A stretch of DNA of 64,000 nt from Perognathus longimembris pacificus (GCF_023159225.1 NC_063161.1:1514495-1578494), one strand, 5' to 3'; positions 34,200-46,205 are shown, counted from the first letter of the stretch. A program made the numbers and translations. Notes: generated by a model not told the origin, from the sequence alone.

Positions 34200-35122
34200 G
34201 CAGTGTGGACACTGCCCGGCCTACGGCACAGGGGGCGGAGGGCAGCGCTGGGAGCACCGTGGACACTGCCCAGTCCACACACGGGGGGCGGAGGGCAGCG
34301 CTGGGAGCACCGTGGACACTGCCCATGGCACAGGGGTTGGGGAGGAGACACCGTGGACACTGCCCACGGCACAGGGGTTGGGGAGGGGACACCGTGGACA
34401 CTGCCCAGCCCACAGCACAGGGGGCAGAGGGCAGCGCTGGGAGCACCGTGGACACTGCCCAGTCCACACACGGGGGGTGGAGGGCAGCGCTGGGAGCACC
34501 GTGGACACTGCCCAGTCCACACACGGGGGGTGGAGGGCAGCGCTGGGAGCACCGTGGACACTGCCCAGTCCACACACGGGGGCGGAGGGCAGCGCTGGGA
34601 GCACCGTGGACACTGCCCAGTCCACAGCACAGGGGGCAGAGGGCAGCGCTGGGAGCACCGTGGACACTGCCCAGTCCACACACGGGGGGTGGAGGGCAGC
34701 GCTGGGAGCACCGTGGACACTGCCCAGTCCACACACGGGGGGTGGAGGGCAGCACTGGGAGCACTGTGAACACTGCCCAGTCCACACACAGGGGTGGAGG
34801 GCAGCACGGTGGGCACCGTGGACACTGCCCACGGCACAGGGGTGGGGGAGGGGACACCGTGGACACTGCCCACGGCACAGGGGTGGGGGAGGGGACACCG
34901 TGGACACTGCCCACGGCACAGGGGTGGGGGAGGGGACACCGTGGACACTGCCCACGGCACAGGGGTGGGGGAGGAGACACCGTGGACACTGCCCAGTCCA
35001 CACACAGGGGTGGAGGGCAGCACGGTGGGCACCGTGGACACTGCCCACGGCACAGGGGTGGGGGAGGGGACACCGTGGACACTGCCCACGGCACAGGGGT
35101 GGGGGAGGGGACACCGTCACCC
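34200..35122. repeat. Composite minisatellite of 53-bp and 41-bp units
   Basis: All units share CACCGTGGACACTGCCCA. Type A adds GTCCACACACGGGGGGTGG and GGGCAGCGCTGGGAG (53 bp; 34255 to 34308, 34444 to 34497). Type B adds CGGCACAGGGGTTGGGGAGG or a close variant (41 bp; 34308 to 34349, 34349 to 34390). The order switches A-A-B-B-A... then ends in a B-rich block. Stop-free in several frames on both strands, giving illusory proteins of 320-445 residues. Confidence 0.95.
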
Positions 35123-35312
35123 TCTTCCTCCTCACAGGTCCTTTCTCTTGAAAGCAATCTGGTCTCTTGCTCTGGGGGAGTGTGCTTGCGTGTGCTTGCA
35201 CGTGCGTGTGTCGTGCTGGTAACGGGGCTTGGGCTCTGGGCCTTTGTCGCACTCCGCGTTTTTCTGTCGAGGGTGGCCCTCTCCCGCGTGCGCTACAGAG
35301 CTGTGTTCAGCT
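35123..35312. other. Unique spacer
   Basis: Contains a TGTGCTTGCGTGTGC patch. Nothing else recognised. Confidence 0.4.
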
Positions 35313-35450
35313 TTCTGCTGGTTAACCAGAGATGACAGTGTAACCGACTGTTACAGTGTATCACGGGCTGGCTTTGAACCGTGACCCTCAGACCTCAGCC
35401 TCCCGAGTGGCCGGGGTGACAGGTGTGTCCGCCGCTGTGCGTGGGCGTCC
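35313..35450 (-). mobile_element. B1-type part of a composite SINE, antisense
   Basis: GGCTGGCTTTGAACCGTGAC and CTCAGCCTCCCGAGTGGCCG match the antisense B1 monomer seen at 18330-18400. The ID monomer is missing and CpG-rich changes make it diverged. Confidence 0.65.
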
Positions 35451-35859
35451 TCTTGCCAGCCGGTGTTTAGGTTCCCATTCCGCAAAGTGTGTTTTGTCCC
35501 CTGAGTTCCGGAAACACCAAAGCGCGTTTGGAGGCTCCTGTGGGCACCGTGCTCCTTCTATGCAGGTCGGTGGCTTTCGTCTGTTTGCTCCGGCCTGCGG
35601 TTCCTTCCCTGCCCAGCCAACCGCACGCCCACCCATTGGCTCACTCAGCCCGGGTCCCTGCGGGGGCTCGAACAGTGAGGAGACGGGAAGATGCCCGGCG
35701 GCAGGGGCTGCTCTCGGGGGAAGGGGGCCCTGGCTCGGGGCCAGCCCAGTCCCAGAGGAGCCCCCTGGGTTGGGGCTGTAGGAGGGGGGCCCTGCCTGGC
35801 CACCCACGCTGCTCCCCCGTTTTCTCTGCTGGGTCCTCGCCTGCGGGGGCAACCTTCCC
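35451..35859. other. GC-rich unique sequence
   Basis: Nothing recognised. Confidence 0.4.
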
Positions 35860-36005
35860 GTGAAACATAGGAGCTAAATGGCAGAAATGAGCAAGCTGCT
35901 CTTTTAAGTAGCTGTTTTTACGGGATGTTATTAGAACATTTTTGTTTCCATGCTGCTCTTTGGCATTTCCTGCGCCCAATTTGTAAACTTAAAACTCGAG
36001 GCCGG
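35860..36005. promoter_or_regulatory. Candidate conserved noncoding element
   Basis: AT-rich island with GGAGCTAAATGGC, CTCTTTTAAGTAGC, GATGTTATTAGAAC and CCAATTTGTAAAC, between two GC-rich segments. Confidence 0.38.
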
Positions 36006-38235
36006 GTGTGGCGGTTTCGGGGGGCAGCGGGTGCTCTGGCGGCTCTCTCTGGGGCTCTCTAGGAACGATGGGGCGTTCGCTCAGCGGACTGCGACGGGGA
36101 GCGAGGTCGAGACCGGCTCAGCAGCACCGGCCCCGGGGCGATGCCCGTGCCTGCTGGAACACGGTGTGCGGAGAGAGCGAGGCCGGCGCCTCCGCGCGGT
36201 CCCCATCCCCGCGGGATTCCGCCCTCCCCGGGCCTCGCGGCTCCGCCCCGGAGTCCGCAGCTGTCCCCTGGCTCAGGGGACACCCCAGGCACCCGCCTCC
36301 GCCCTGCCCCCGCCCCCACCCTGGGACGATTGGGAGACGGGGTCTGCACAGAGGTGGTTCCGGTAACCGAGGTCCCTGGGGCGAACCCCTGATCCCACGG
36401 GACACGGGGTGTCACAGTGACCCAGGCTGGCCTCGCAGTCCTGCCTTCCCACCATCCTCCCACCTCCGCCTCCCAGGCGGCCCCGCGCGGGACTGGACCT
36501 GGCCCTTCCCTCTGTCCTTCTGTTTCTCCTCGGGCACTGGGGCCCAGGTGGAGCTTTGCCCAAAGCCCCGTTCTGCTCTTCAGCGCCCGGGCGGTGGGGA
36601 CCCCCGGGACGGGGAAGCCTCGCAGCGGCTCCCCACTGGAGCTGCGCTCACTGCGGGGGCCTCCTCGCTGCACAGGGGCGGGGTGGGGAGCGCCGCTGGG
36701 GGGGGGCGGGGCTGCTCCTCGCTGCACAGGGGCCACGAGCGCTGCTGGGGGGGCGGAGCAAGTCAGCGCCACGCCCAGCGCCCCGGTGGACCCCGCAGGA
36801 CCGGCCTCGGGCACAGAGGGTGCGAGCGAGCGCTGCTGCACCCCGTCCCCGGTCCTCGCCCCCCAGAACCCCCAGCGCAGCGCGGCGATGGAGAGCCCGG
36901 GCCAGACGCTCCGCGGACGCGCAGCGACATTGCCGGCAAGCTGCTCAGCGCTGCGCGATGCCCAAGGTTACAGGAAAATAAAGGCAAATGGCGCATTTTA
37001 TGATTCCACACCAGCCAACATCCAAGGCTCCCCACGGTCATCTGTGTGGACTAAACGTCTCCCCGAGAACTCAGCCCTCCCGGCTGTGTCCACATCTCCT
37101 GAAAACCCTCCCCTCCTGGCTGAGGAGACGCGACTCCCCGAGAACCCTCCCTTCCTGGCGGGCCCCGCCCCGGGCACCCTGTCCACGGTGTCTGGGCCAC
37201 GGCCCACACTCTAGCCTAGGGCCAGAGTCCCCGGTGCTGCTCACCCGAGGGAGGCTCTGTCCTGGGGAGCCGTCTTCCTAGACATCTGACAGCGAGTCCG
37301 CCCCCACCCCACCTCAGTCTTGGCCCAGCCAGAGTCCCCCCTCCACCCAGCGTCGGTTTTCTCGGAAGCGAAGGCCCCGTGACAGCCAGCGGGGTCTTCC
37401 AGCCCCCGTCAGAGCTGACGCTCCTCCGCCTGAGCCTGCCCTGCTGGCCCCCAGCCCGGACGGGCGGCAGCCGATGCTCTCGAGCCCGCCGGGCCCCCCG
37501 TGTCTCGGCCCGCCCTCCCCCGGCCCACCTCCTGCCGCCCCTTGAGCCCCCAGCACCGGTGCTCACCTCCTCCCGTGCCTCCCGCGGGCCCGTGGCGGGA
37601 GAGGCCATGCCGGGCGGCCCCCCAGAAGCACGGGCGGCCGCCGCTGGACAGACGGGAGGCTCCGCGCGGCCCCGGAGCGGAGGGCGCCACGGCAGAGCGT
37701 CCCCGCTGGGGTCTGCCAGGACGGCGTCGGCCGGGGTGGGGCCCACGCGTCAGAAGCAGAGGCCGCTGACCGGGGCGACCGCGTCTCCCTCCCGTGTGGC
37801 TCTCCCGTCCGCTCCCTGAAGAGCTCATGAGGAGACAGAAGGACGGCAGCCGAGGGCTTCCCAGGAAAGCCGCAGCAGACGAACAGATGGCGAGCTTCTG
37901 ACAGGGCCTGGGAAATCACACGAGGACGCCTTCTGACAGGGCCTGGGAAATCACACCACGAGGACGCCGACGGTGGCACGGGCGACCATGTGCGGGGCTG
38001 ACGTGGGGTGGGGGGTGGGGGGCCCACAGAACTAAGCCGCAGGGAGGCGGGCAAGGCGAGGACACGGAGCGGGCAGCGGCCCCCACGTCTCAGTGCAGGG
38101 GCCCGGCAGGCGCTGGAGACGCCCACACAGCAGCTAACAGATGAATGGCGGTGCTGTTCTGACAGCGAGATGATCAGCACCGTCTCTGGGGTAAGGGCGT
38201 AGGCAGTGCCCCCAGACACCATAGACTCGTCCCTC
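36006..38235. other. CpG-island-like unique sequence
   Basis: Very high CpG density. A two-copy, roughly 54-bp duplication starts with CTCCTCGCTGCACAGGGG at about 36661 and 36715 and adds GC boxes (GGGGCGGGG). A B1-like antisense scrap may lie at 36405-36480 (CAGGCTGGCCTCGCAGTCCT). A 43-bp tandem pair (CTTCTGACAGGGCCTGGGAAA) lies at 37884-37968. An unrecognised promoter is possible but I see no coding exon. Confidence 0.4.
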
Positions 38236-38794
38236 AGGCTTGCCGCCCTCTGGTTCGCAGTTAATTTGGGCCACTAGGTGACCAAGAAAGAGATCAGAGA
38301 TGATGGGGACAGCAAAGAAGGATTTCCCCAGCCGTGCTCCCTAGGAGAAGGGAGGACTGTCCTGCAGGTGTGTGCTCCATCCGTCACCTTTCCCTCCAAG
38401 ATCCCACCATCAGGGTCTGCTCAAGCTTTATCTCTGCTCTTCCTTCAGGAAAGAGAGAGGGAGAAGGAGAGAGATACACACACAAAGAGAGAGGGAGAGA
38501 GAGAGAGAATCAACTGGCATGGCAGGAAAGACTCCCCCAGCATAAACTGCATGCCTAGGAAATACTCAGATGCAACTCATTATACAAATGTCAGTATTTT
38601 AAAAGTGTACATGCTAAACACGAGGCATATCTACAAGATAAGAAAACACCTTGGGAAATCCAAGAGAAGCACAACGTCTTGGGAATAAATGGGAGAGGAA
38701 GATCTGTTGGTGCAGTCAGGTCAAAAGCAGAGAGGGTCACTTCACGATGAACAAAGCCAGATCCCTCGGGAGAATCTCTCCTGCGCAGGGAACA
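38236..38794. other. AT-richer unassigned sequence with GA run
   Basis: A (GA)n-rich run at 38450-38510, then AT-richer unique text. Nothing nameable. Confidence 0.4.
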
Positions 38795-38960
38795 CGACAC
38801 GGGTCCACCGCGTGCACAGAACGCGACACGGGTCCACCGTGTCCATACAACATGACAGGGTTCACCATGTGCACACCACACAATACAGGCCCACTGTGTG
38901 CACAAAATACGATACAGGCCCACTGTGTGTGTGCACGCCACATGACCTGGGGCCACCTTG
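38795..38960. repeat. Degenerate 29-30-bp tandem repeat, about five copies
   Basis: Units follow CGACACGGGTCCACCGTGTG with a CACA-rich end, drifting to ATACAGGCCCACTGTGTGC. Period 29-31 bp, strongly diverged, so an old array. Confidence 0.8.
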
Positions 38961-40220
38961 CCTAAGAGAAACATCAACAGCACTTCCAGAAGCAAATGAA
39001 CCCATGAATATTCTGCAAGATTGCCACGGAGCTTCCTCAGGAAAATCGCAACACCAGAACACTTTTAGCATATAAAATATTGAAACAACATAATAGATAG
39101 AATAAGCAAGAACACAGACTGTAGATCCCTGTATCTCAAAATTGCAGGATGTTTTCCTTTTCTAAGAAGACACCGAGAACTCGTGGAAATGAGTCTGCAG
39201 GCGACCATAAATCAAATCTCAGCGCACCGCCAGGCGAACGCAATCGTGCCTCGAGGCGGGATATCTTTTGTGAACATCACGCTATGGCAGAAGGGCGAGT
39301 CAGAGGTGGCGCTCACGCAGAGGGTGCGTCCTCCACACCGCAGAGCCCGCCCTCCGCAGCCTCGGAAGCGAACCCTCTGGGAGGGCTGCGGAGACTCTCT
39401 GCAGAGTTGGGAGAGGACAAGGACAGCGTTCCCGAAGTGCAGAGTCGGTGGGTGGAAGGGAGGGGGGACGGGCGGTGGGCGGGGCGGGGAAAGGCAAGGA
39501 CTGAGTCTCTGAGACCCTGAACTGCTCGATGTCCCGGCAGGCAGGCTGGCCACGTGACTCCACGAAGGGCAAAAGGCCACCCAGAGCCGGACGCAGAATG
39601 CACGCGGAGAACAAGCGACACCGGCAAAAACCTGAATCAGACCAGTGGGCTGAGCCGGCGACAGCTTTCCAGGTTTGGGCACTGAGGAAAGTAGGGTAAA
39701 GGGTACAGGATCGCACTGTATTCTCTTCCATCGCAACCCACGAATCCCCAACTTCTGAGTAAGATCCCCAGCGGAGGTGCATGTGTGTCTAAACACTCTA
39801 GGCACACCCCGAACCTGCCTGCCGCCCTCCGGAGAGGGCCCCACCATGATGGAGCCCTTTCCCTGAGAGCCCCCCCCCCCCAATGGCTTTATCTGGGGGC
39901 ATACATTCCAATCCAAGAGGGAAGATCCACTGCTCACGCTGTAAGGGTTGGGAAACCTGGCACCCACAGCCCACCACGCTGGGGCGGAGGGTGGGTGCCC
40001 AGAGAACCGAGAACCCACGCAGAGGCGGCCTGGGTGAGGGGGGGAAGGCTCCCTGAAAGCCACCCGCAGGGAAGGTGACAGGAGATGAACTTCCCGGTCC
40101 GGAGACCAAGCAGGGGCCACAGGAGGCCCACGGAGCTGCCCGGGAGATCAGGGGTCCATTGTCACAGCTGGAAGAGCAGCCCCGCCCTCTGAAGAGTGCT
40201 CAGCCCCGCTGGCCTCCCGG
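38961..40220. other. Unique sequence
   Basis: An AT-richer part at 38990-39260 may be old transposon or conserved sequence; the rest is GC-rich. A 302-codon minus frame (39212-40120) has no recognisable domain. Confidence 0.4.
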
Positions 40221-40606
40221 ACAGCCGCACACGCATGCTGAGCCCCTGGACGGGAGCACAGCCAGTGCTGACCCCCTGGACAGCCGCACACGCATGCTGA
40301 CCCCCTGGACGGGAGCACAGCCAGTGCTGACCCCCTGGACGGGAGCACAGCCAGTGCTGACCCCCTGGACGGGAGCACAGCCAGTGCTGACCCCCTGGAC
40401 GGGAGCACAGCCAGTGCTGACCCCCTGGACGGGAGCACAGCCAGTGCTGACCCCCTGGACGGGAGCACAGCCAGTGCTGACCCCCTGGACGGGAGCACAG
40501 CCAGTGCTGACCCCCTGGATGGCCACACACGCAGTGCTGACCCCCTGGACTGGAGCACAGCCAGTGCTGACCCCCTGGACAGGAGCACAGCCGGTGCTGA
40601 CCCCGG
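40221..40606. repeat. 30-bp minisatellite, about 13 copies
   Basis: Unit CCAGTGCTGACCCCCTGGAC + GGGAGCACAG. Six successive copies starting at 40321, 40351, 40381, 40411, 40441 and 40471 are identical, flanked by variant copies carrying CCGCACACGCATGCTGA or GGCCACACACGCAG. The 30-bp period keeps three plus and three minus frames open with decapeptide periodicity. Homogeneity indicates recent expansion and probable length polymorphism. Confidence 0.95.
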
Positions 40607-40962
40607 ACGGCACCTGTGCAGTGCCACCGCGGCCTGCCCCCCCCCCCAGGACCAGCGCTCCCCAGGACTGGGGACCTGGCCCGCTGCCCTGGGCCGGGCG
40701 CTCCTCAGCCCTCTGCCTGCCGTGGCGTTGCCCCCCCTCACCTGACGGAGCCCTGGCAAGGGAACGGGGCGCTTCACCGCTGTCAGCGCGCCTGTCCTCG
40801 TTCCCCTAGGATCAGAAAGGAAAGAAACAGAACCATGGAACCTGAGAAACAGGAAAGGGAACATTAGCTAAGGGAGTGAAACAAACAGAAAATTGGAGTC
40901 CTAAGCCACAACCAGGAATTCTGAGAATGAAACTGAGTCATCTTACAGCACCCGAAAGCACC
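40607..40962. other. GC-rich unique sequence
   Basis: Nothing recognised. C-run at 40638-40648. Confidence 0.4.
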
Positions 40963-41191
40963 GAGGGAATGAGAAAGGGAAGGAGGGAGGGAGAGGAAGG
41001 AGAGGGGGAGGAGAAAGGAGAGAGGGAAGAAGGAGGGGACAGGAAGAAGAAAGGGAGGGACGGGGGATGGAAAGGAAAAAGGAGGAAGGGAAAGAAGGGA
41101 GGAGAGAAAGGAGGGAAGGAGAAGAAGGGAGGGAGGGAGATGGAAAGGAAGGGAGGGAGGGAGGAGGGAAGGAAAGAAGGAGGAGGAAAGG
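40963..41191. repeat. Polypurine tract
   Basis: About 230 bp almost purely A/G (GGAA, GGGA, GAAGGA words) with very few pyrimidines. It is followed 50 bp later by a polypyrimidine tract. Confidence 0.92.
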
Positions 41192-41241
41192 TATGAACAA
41201 AACAAAACTTAAAGAAGCCAAGGACCTGGCAGCCCTGGACA

Positions 41242-41297
41242 TCTCTTTCCCTCCCTTCTCCCCCCCTCTCTCCCTCCCCCCTCCCTCCTTCCCTCCA
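41242..41297. repeat. Polypyrimidine tract
   Basis: About 55 bp of C/T only. Together with the upstream polypurine tract it could form an intramolecular hairpin or triplex. Confidence 0.9.
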
Positions 41298-42740
41298 AGA
41301 ATGCCCACCTCACAGATCCTCGCCTACAGCTTCCGGAGCCTGGACAGCAGCCTCTGACCTACGGTGCCAGGCCCAGCTTCCCCCGGGAAGGAGACATTTT
41401 CTGTAGAGTCTGAAGAGCTCCAGAGGAAAGACTTGAAGACAGGGCATGAGGTGGCTTTCCAATCAATGCTCACCAAGGGGTGCAAGCAAAAGCTGGGGGG
41501 GTGTTCCCCACATGCAAAGAGCTCCCAAACCCAGTGTGCATCCCTGCTCTCCGGCCGTGGGTGTGACCGCCGCTCCTCCATCAACGCCAGCCAGAGGAGG
41601 GGCTGGACAGACGAAAGACGCGTCCCCCAAAGTCACCTCGTGCTCTGGAGACAGGAAAACGACTGCAACAATAAACCAAGAGCAGGAAATAACCCAGAAA
41701 ATAAGAGGATCATCCAGAGACAGTAAAAGAAACAGGTTTTGGAAATTAAAGCCATGGCATCCCAAATGAAGAGACCCACGGGAATGAGGACAATGACCAG
41801 GAAACAATCTCACGGCGAGGTCGCCCTGCAGAAGATGGCGGGGGAGAGGAGGAGAGGGTGACAGGTAAAGGACAAGAAGAAGACTAGCCCGGAAGGTGCC
41901 AACCCCAACTATCAGAGGCCACAGGAAGCCGTGCGGAGCGGAGGCGGGGAGAACCGCGGGCGGCCGGCAGGTGGACGAGCCAGGGCCCCCAGCACCCCGG
42001 GACCTCAACCACAGTGCACGGAGGCCGGGGAAGCACACGGAATGCAGAGAAAAGGCCGGCCGGGAGGACAGGGAAACCCCTGGGACACCCCCCCCCCCCG
42101 TAGGAACGTGGGCAAGCTGCTCCAATGCATGCGATGGTTCCCAGAGCTCGCGGTGAGAAGGCAGAACTCATGCCGATGCGGCAACACCTCCACTGTTGGA
42201 AGGCAAATGGTTTCCGACCAGAAGTGCTTCCCCCAAACACACCCTTGATACGTGCGGAAATGGTGTAGCCTCCCCTTCGGATGGGCGGGCTCCTACCTCA
42301 GAGACGGCCTCCTAGGAACTCTTTCTGGAGGAACCCAGAGAGTGTGCTCCGGGACACCGAAGGTCAGTGTTTCGGAAGGCCGACCTCGGGCCTGGGACCT
42401 CGGAGACCTGAGCGGGGAGGCAGAGGAGGCCCCAGGAGGGAGGCAGAGGAGGCCACGGCGTCCTCAAGGGTAGCGAAGAAACCCCTCACGGGGATGCCGG
42501 TCACCAGATGCAGATGTGAGCCGGCCCAGGTCAGGCACCCGAAGGCCATCCTGAGCCTTTGTATATGACGTGTCCACGTTCAGGGCAAGCGTGTGGGCGG
42601 GGAGAGGGGTCGCACACAAGGCGGTGGGAGGACCCGGGGGCTGCTGGGGGATTGCTGGCTCTCCTCCACTCACGGCTCCCAGGGAGGATTCGTCTTCGCG
42701 TCCTTTGCATTTTGTGCCTACAATTTTGAATGCGTGATAC
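41298..42740. other. Unique sequence
   Basis: GC-rich to intermediate. Two copies of GGCAGAGGAGGCC(C/A) at about 42420 and 42442 form a small duplication. No gene recognised. Confidence 0.4.
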
Positions 42741-43330
42741 ATTTCACAGGAAAGACATTGACGATAAGAGAGCTTTACAAACAGATTTGTTCCGATAAGT
42801 GAGAAAACTTACACTGGAGACATTCCTTGAAAATTGTAACTTCAAATAAAGTGACCCAAAAAGGAAAGAGCAAACCTAAACAGATCCTATAATCACTGAA
42901 GAAATGGGATCCGTATTTTAAAGGCCCTCCATGATAAATTTTCAATTTTTAAAACATAGGCATGGATGGTTTTATGGGTGATTTTTACCAAGCAGTCCAT
43001 GAGCAGATCATTCCAATTCATAAAGAATTTTCTAGACAATAAAAAATGCAAGCACTCATTTTATGTCATGGATCTAATCTTGACTCCAAGCCAGGCAAGA
43101 TCATCAGAAGGAAGGAAAATTATAGGTCAATATAATTCATGAGCATAGATTTAGAAAAAAATCTTCAAAAGATTAACAGTTCAAATAGAGTTACCCACTG
43201 AAAGTTACTCATGACCAGCTTGGATTTTCTTAGAAGCCAAAAGATGCCTTAATGCCACATGCTATAATTCACTCCAAAAACCCCACATAATTACTGGAGT
43301 ACTTGCATTAAAGTACATTAAAAATAACTC
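42741..43330 (+). mobile_element. Degraded L1 ORF2 (reverse-transcriptase region), sense
   Basis: GGAAAATTATAGGTCAATAT followed by a 'tcatgagcatagattta' block and ATCTTCAAAAGATTAACA match the L1 landmark 'gaaaattacaggccaatatc ... atgaacatagatgc'. Upstream text fits the preceding ORF2 stretch. No open frame. Confidence 0.65.
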
Positions 43331-43850
43331 TGTTCTTAATAACAGCTCTGAGAAACTATGTGTAGAAGAGATAGTTCGTAGCTAAATATAGGCCATCTAC
43401 CGACGTTTTCAGTAAGCATCATTCTTCAGAATAATTGTCTTGGCTTTTTGTTTCCAAGGTTTGGAATGAGTCAAGAGCACTCCAATCGGATGGGGTAAGA
43501 CAAGAAAAATAAATAAAATGGAAAAGAAAAATAACCGATAGTATTGCTAGTTGACTTGAGTATTTCAATGTTGTTATTAGGATTAGTAAAACATTTCCAT
43601 AGTTTCTGTGTCAAAACAAATGGAACAAAACCTTAGGATGTAAAAATCTGTTCATGAAGTACAGTTATAAATTTAATGCATATCCTCTGAAATTGAGAAC
43701 ATTGAGGGAAGGGACAGGGGTGGGAGGGATGGAGGAAATTAATGGTGAAAGGGTGACATTGATGAAGATGCACTTAATCATAAATTGCTTTGTTGAATGG
43801 CAACTCCTTTGAATAACTACTTAAAGATAATAAATATATATATAAATGCA
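43331..43850 (+). mobile_element. Probable L1 3' UTR remnant, sense
   Basis: The order of a G/A-rich block (GGGACAGGGGTGGGAGGGATGG, about 43715-43736), a spacer with GATGCACTTAATCAT, and an end TTGAATGGCAACTCCTTTGA with GATAATAAATATATA resembles an L1 3' UTR ending in an A-rich tail. It is a different subfamily from the 21364 end. Confidence 0.5.
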
Positions 43851-44918
43851 AGCAAAACACAAAACAAATCTGTTCATGAACAAAACAATAAAATGTTACT
43901 CGAGGTCCAAAGGACAAAAGGAAGGCATAACCAAAAAATGGAGAGATTGATCATATTCGTTTATGTCAGTCTGAATACCTGTAAATAGTCACGTGTCACA
44001 ATCAGGACAGGTAAACAGCCGGCAGCTGGACCGAGATGTAAGGGAAGAACAAGGAATTGGCCACTGACGAAGAATGAGACGCAAAAAACATGAGCAAGAG
44101 AGAGTCTGAGACAGAGGTCTAGCAGTTTCCTCCGTGCCTGCCCCCGTAGTGTCTCAAGTAGACCCTTGGGCGGGGCAGACCCAGCCCAGAATCCAGGCAA
44201 CACACAGAACTGCAGACACAGGAATGATGATTTCAGCCCTCAGAAGCCCAAGGCGGGTACGGAGTCTGAATGAAACCGGGCTCGTTTCTAGCTTGGAAGG
44301 AAACCGGGGCTGGAAGCATGGCTCAGGAAATAGAATGTCACCCTGCAAGCTGTGACAAGGTCCAGAGGACAAACCCCAGTGCCCCAGTACCACCAAACAA
44401 ACCAAACAGCAAACCCCAGTACCACAGTACCACCAAGTGAACAAAACAAAAACCACCCCCCAAATCCAGAGACCTCACTGGCGTCCCAAGGAGACACAGG
44501 GTGCTGTTCTCGGTGTTTTCATGAAGACTCCAAGATTCCACCTCTCAAAATTTGGCTTCTCCACTTTTCTCACCTTACAACAATGCAACCCCAATTTAAA
44601 CTGAAATGAAAAGAACGAACTATGAAAAGCTGACAGATTATCAAGGGAAATAAAGGATGAAAGCTCTAATACCTGTGCAATGCTTAAGTTATCAGAAAGA
44701 GCACTTACAAAATACAATTCTACCAAAACTTAATGGGAAAGGGAGACATATTTGTATTATAAGGCAGAAAATATTATCAGAAAAATGTAAAACAAAAATG
44801 TGTATTATATGTATATATATGTATATATATATATATAATCTAGGACAGAGATTTACAAAATTATGAGCTATAAAATAAAGACCTCACTGCCTGGGTTCAA
44901 TAGCAGGAAGGAGATGCT
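43851..44918. other. AT-rich sequence with an ID-like scrap
   Basis: 44300-44440 has a degraded ID-type monomer (GGGGCTGGAAGCATGGCTCA ... CCCCAGTACCACAG). An AT/GTATAT microsatellite lies at 44805-44838. The rest is unassigned, probably old L1. Confidence 0.45.
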
Positions 44919-45174
44919 AAAGGAAGTAGTAAAAGGGGCTGGGAATATGGCCTAGTGGTAGAGTGCTTGCCTCGTATACATGAGGCCCTGGGTTCAATTC
45001 CTCAGCACCACACATACAGAAAATGGCCAGAAGTGGTGCTGTGGCTCAAGTGGCAGAGTGCTAGCCTTGAGCAAAAAGAAGCCAGGGACAGTGCTCAGGC
45101 CCTGAGTTCACCGCCTAGGACTGGCCAAAAAACAAAAAACAAAACAAAACAAAACAAAAAAAGGAAGTAGTAAA
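44919..45174 (+). mobile_element. Dimeric ID-like SINE (IDL-Geo type) with target-site duplication
   Basis: Element 44934-45159, flanked by a 15-bp perfect target-site duplication (AAAGGAAGTAGTAAA at 44919-44933 and 45160-45174). A box TGGCCTAGTGG is present. The B box reads GGTTCAATTCC at 44991-45001, one change from GGTTCGATTCC and consistent with CpG decay. The right monomer is as in the 27.3-kb copy. The tail is (AAAAC)n. Confidence 0.9.
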
Positions 45175-45440
45175 GGTAAATCAGTAGACATTAAGAAGAT
45201 ACACAAATACCGCTTTAGAATTAGCAGGGCACTCCATGTGGCTGGACATGCCACAGAGGTAGGAGGACTGTAAGGGAGAGACGTAGGCAAAGCACTAGAC
45301 CTTATCTTGAAAATGAAGTTAAGACAAACAGCCTGGGTGTACACGGCTCAAGCTAGAGTGCCCGCCTGCCACGTGTGAGGGCTGGGATCAATTCCCAGTA
45401 AAATAAATAAGCAAGCAAGCAAATGAACATAAAATTAATG
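45175..45440 (+). mobile_element. Decayed B1-ID composite SINE
   Basis: 45218-45330 has a faint B1-like order (GTGGCTGGACATGCC ... AGGTAGGAGGACTG). 45331-45410 has an ID-like part (GGTGTACACGGCTCAAGCTA ... GGGATCAATTCCCAG) and an (AATA/AAGC) tail. Confidence 0.45.
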
Positions 45441-46205
45441 AGCCACAGACACTTAGAGCCAAATACAAGAGTGTTAATATAAATATCTTCGAATTTCTAG
45501 AAGACTAGACAGAAGAGAACATTTTAACACTGAATAACCAAAACCATCTCAAACTTGGTGAAACATGAAGTTAACTGATTCAAGAATTTCAACGAACCTC
45601 AAATAGAAAACATTCAAAGAAAAGTATGTATAGATACGTCAAATGAATGTTTGAAAAGCAAAAATTAAGAGAAAAATGTGAAAGATAAGTAACATAAAAA
45701 GCAAGAGAGAAACAACTTCAGTAACTAAGCTGTTCTCATCATAAACAGTGGAGACCAGAAAACTAAGGAACAATGAGAAGGGGCGGGGTGGGGGGAGGAA
45801 AGGGGAGGAGAGAAGAGAAGAAAAGAAAGGAACTGAGAGGCGAGAAGCTTCTAGTCCTCCCCAGGTATCTTTTCTCAAGTGGTATTTTCATATCAGGGAA
45901 AACAAGAATTCATTGTCAGTAGATATTTTCAGATATTTTCCATAAGGGATGTTGGAATTGCGCAGCGGAATTCCTTGAGATGAAGTGATATGAATGATAT
46001 GAAAGGGGAAATGAGATTTTCCAAGAACATATGAAAATCATTTGAATTGATAAATATCTGGGTGCATTCGGAAAAGACCAGTTAAGGCCTAAATGACTTC
46101 CCTATCTGCAGGGATTTCTAATGGGCCCTTAATAAGACAATATGAAAGTGTAAAGCAGAGGTCAACTATACAACAAAATACCATGGTGACCAAGAAAGAG
46201 GGAAT
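45441..46205 (+). mobile_element. Ancient L1 ORF1/inter-ORF region, sense
   Basis: GAAAAATGTGAAAG ... AAAGCAAGAGAGAAACAACT ... TCTCATCATAAACAGTGGAG ... ACCAGAAAACTAAGGAACAA follows the L1 ORF1 3' landmark 'gcaagagaaa(a)gcaa ... tctcatcagaaaccatggaggccaga'. A purine-rich insertion lies at 45778-45840. No intact frame. Confidence 0.6.

Noticed and set aside
33459..35335. Open frames of 320-445 codons on both strands
   Set aside because: Length comes from the stop-free 53/41-bp minisatellite. Multiple frames are open simultaneously and there is no conserved protein feature.
36006..37800. CpG-island promoter with first exon
   Set aside because: CpG density and GC boxes fit, but no exon, splice donor or transcript support can be identified, so I left it as CpG-rich unassigned sequence.
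40075..40809. Decapeptide-repeat protein
   Set aside because: Artefact of the 30-bp minisatellite. No start context, splice sites or homology.
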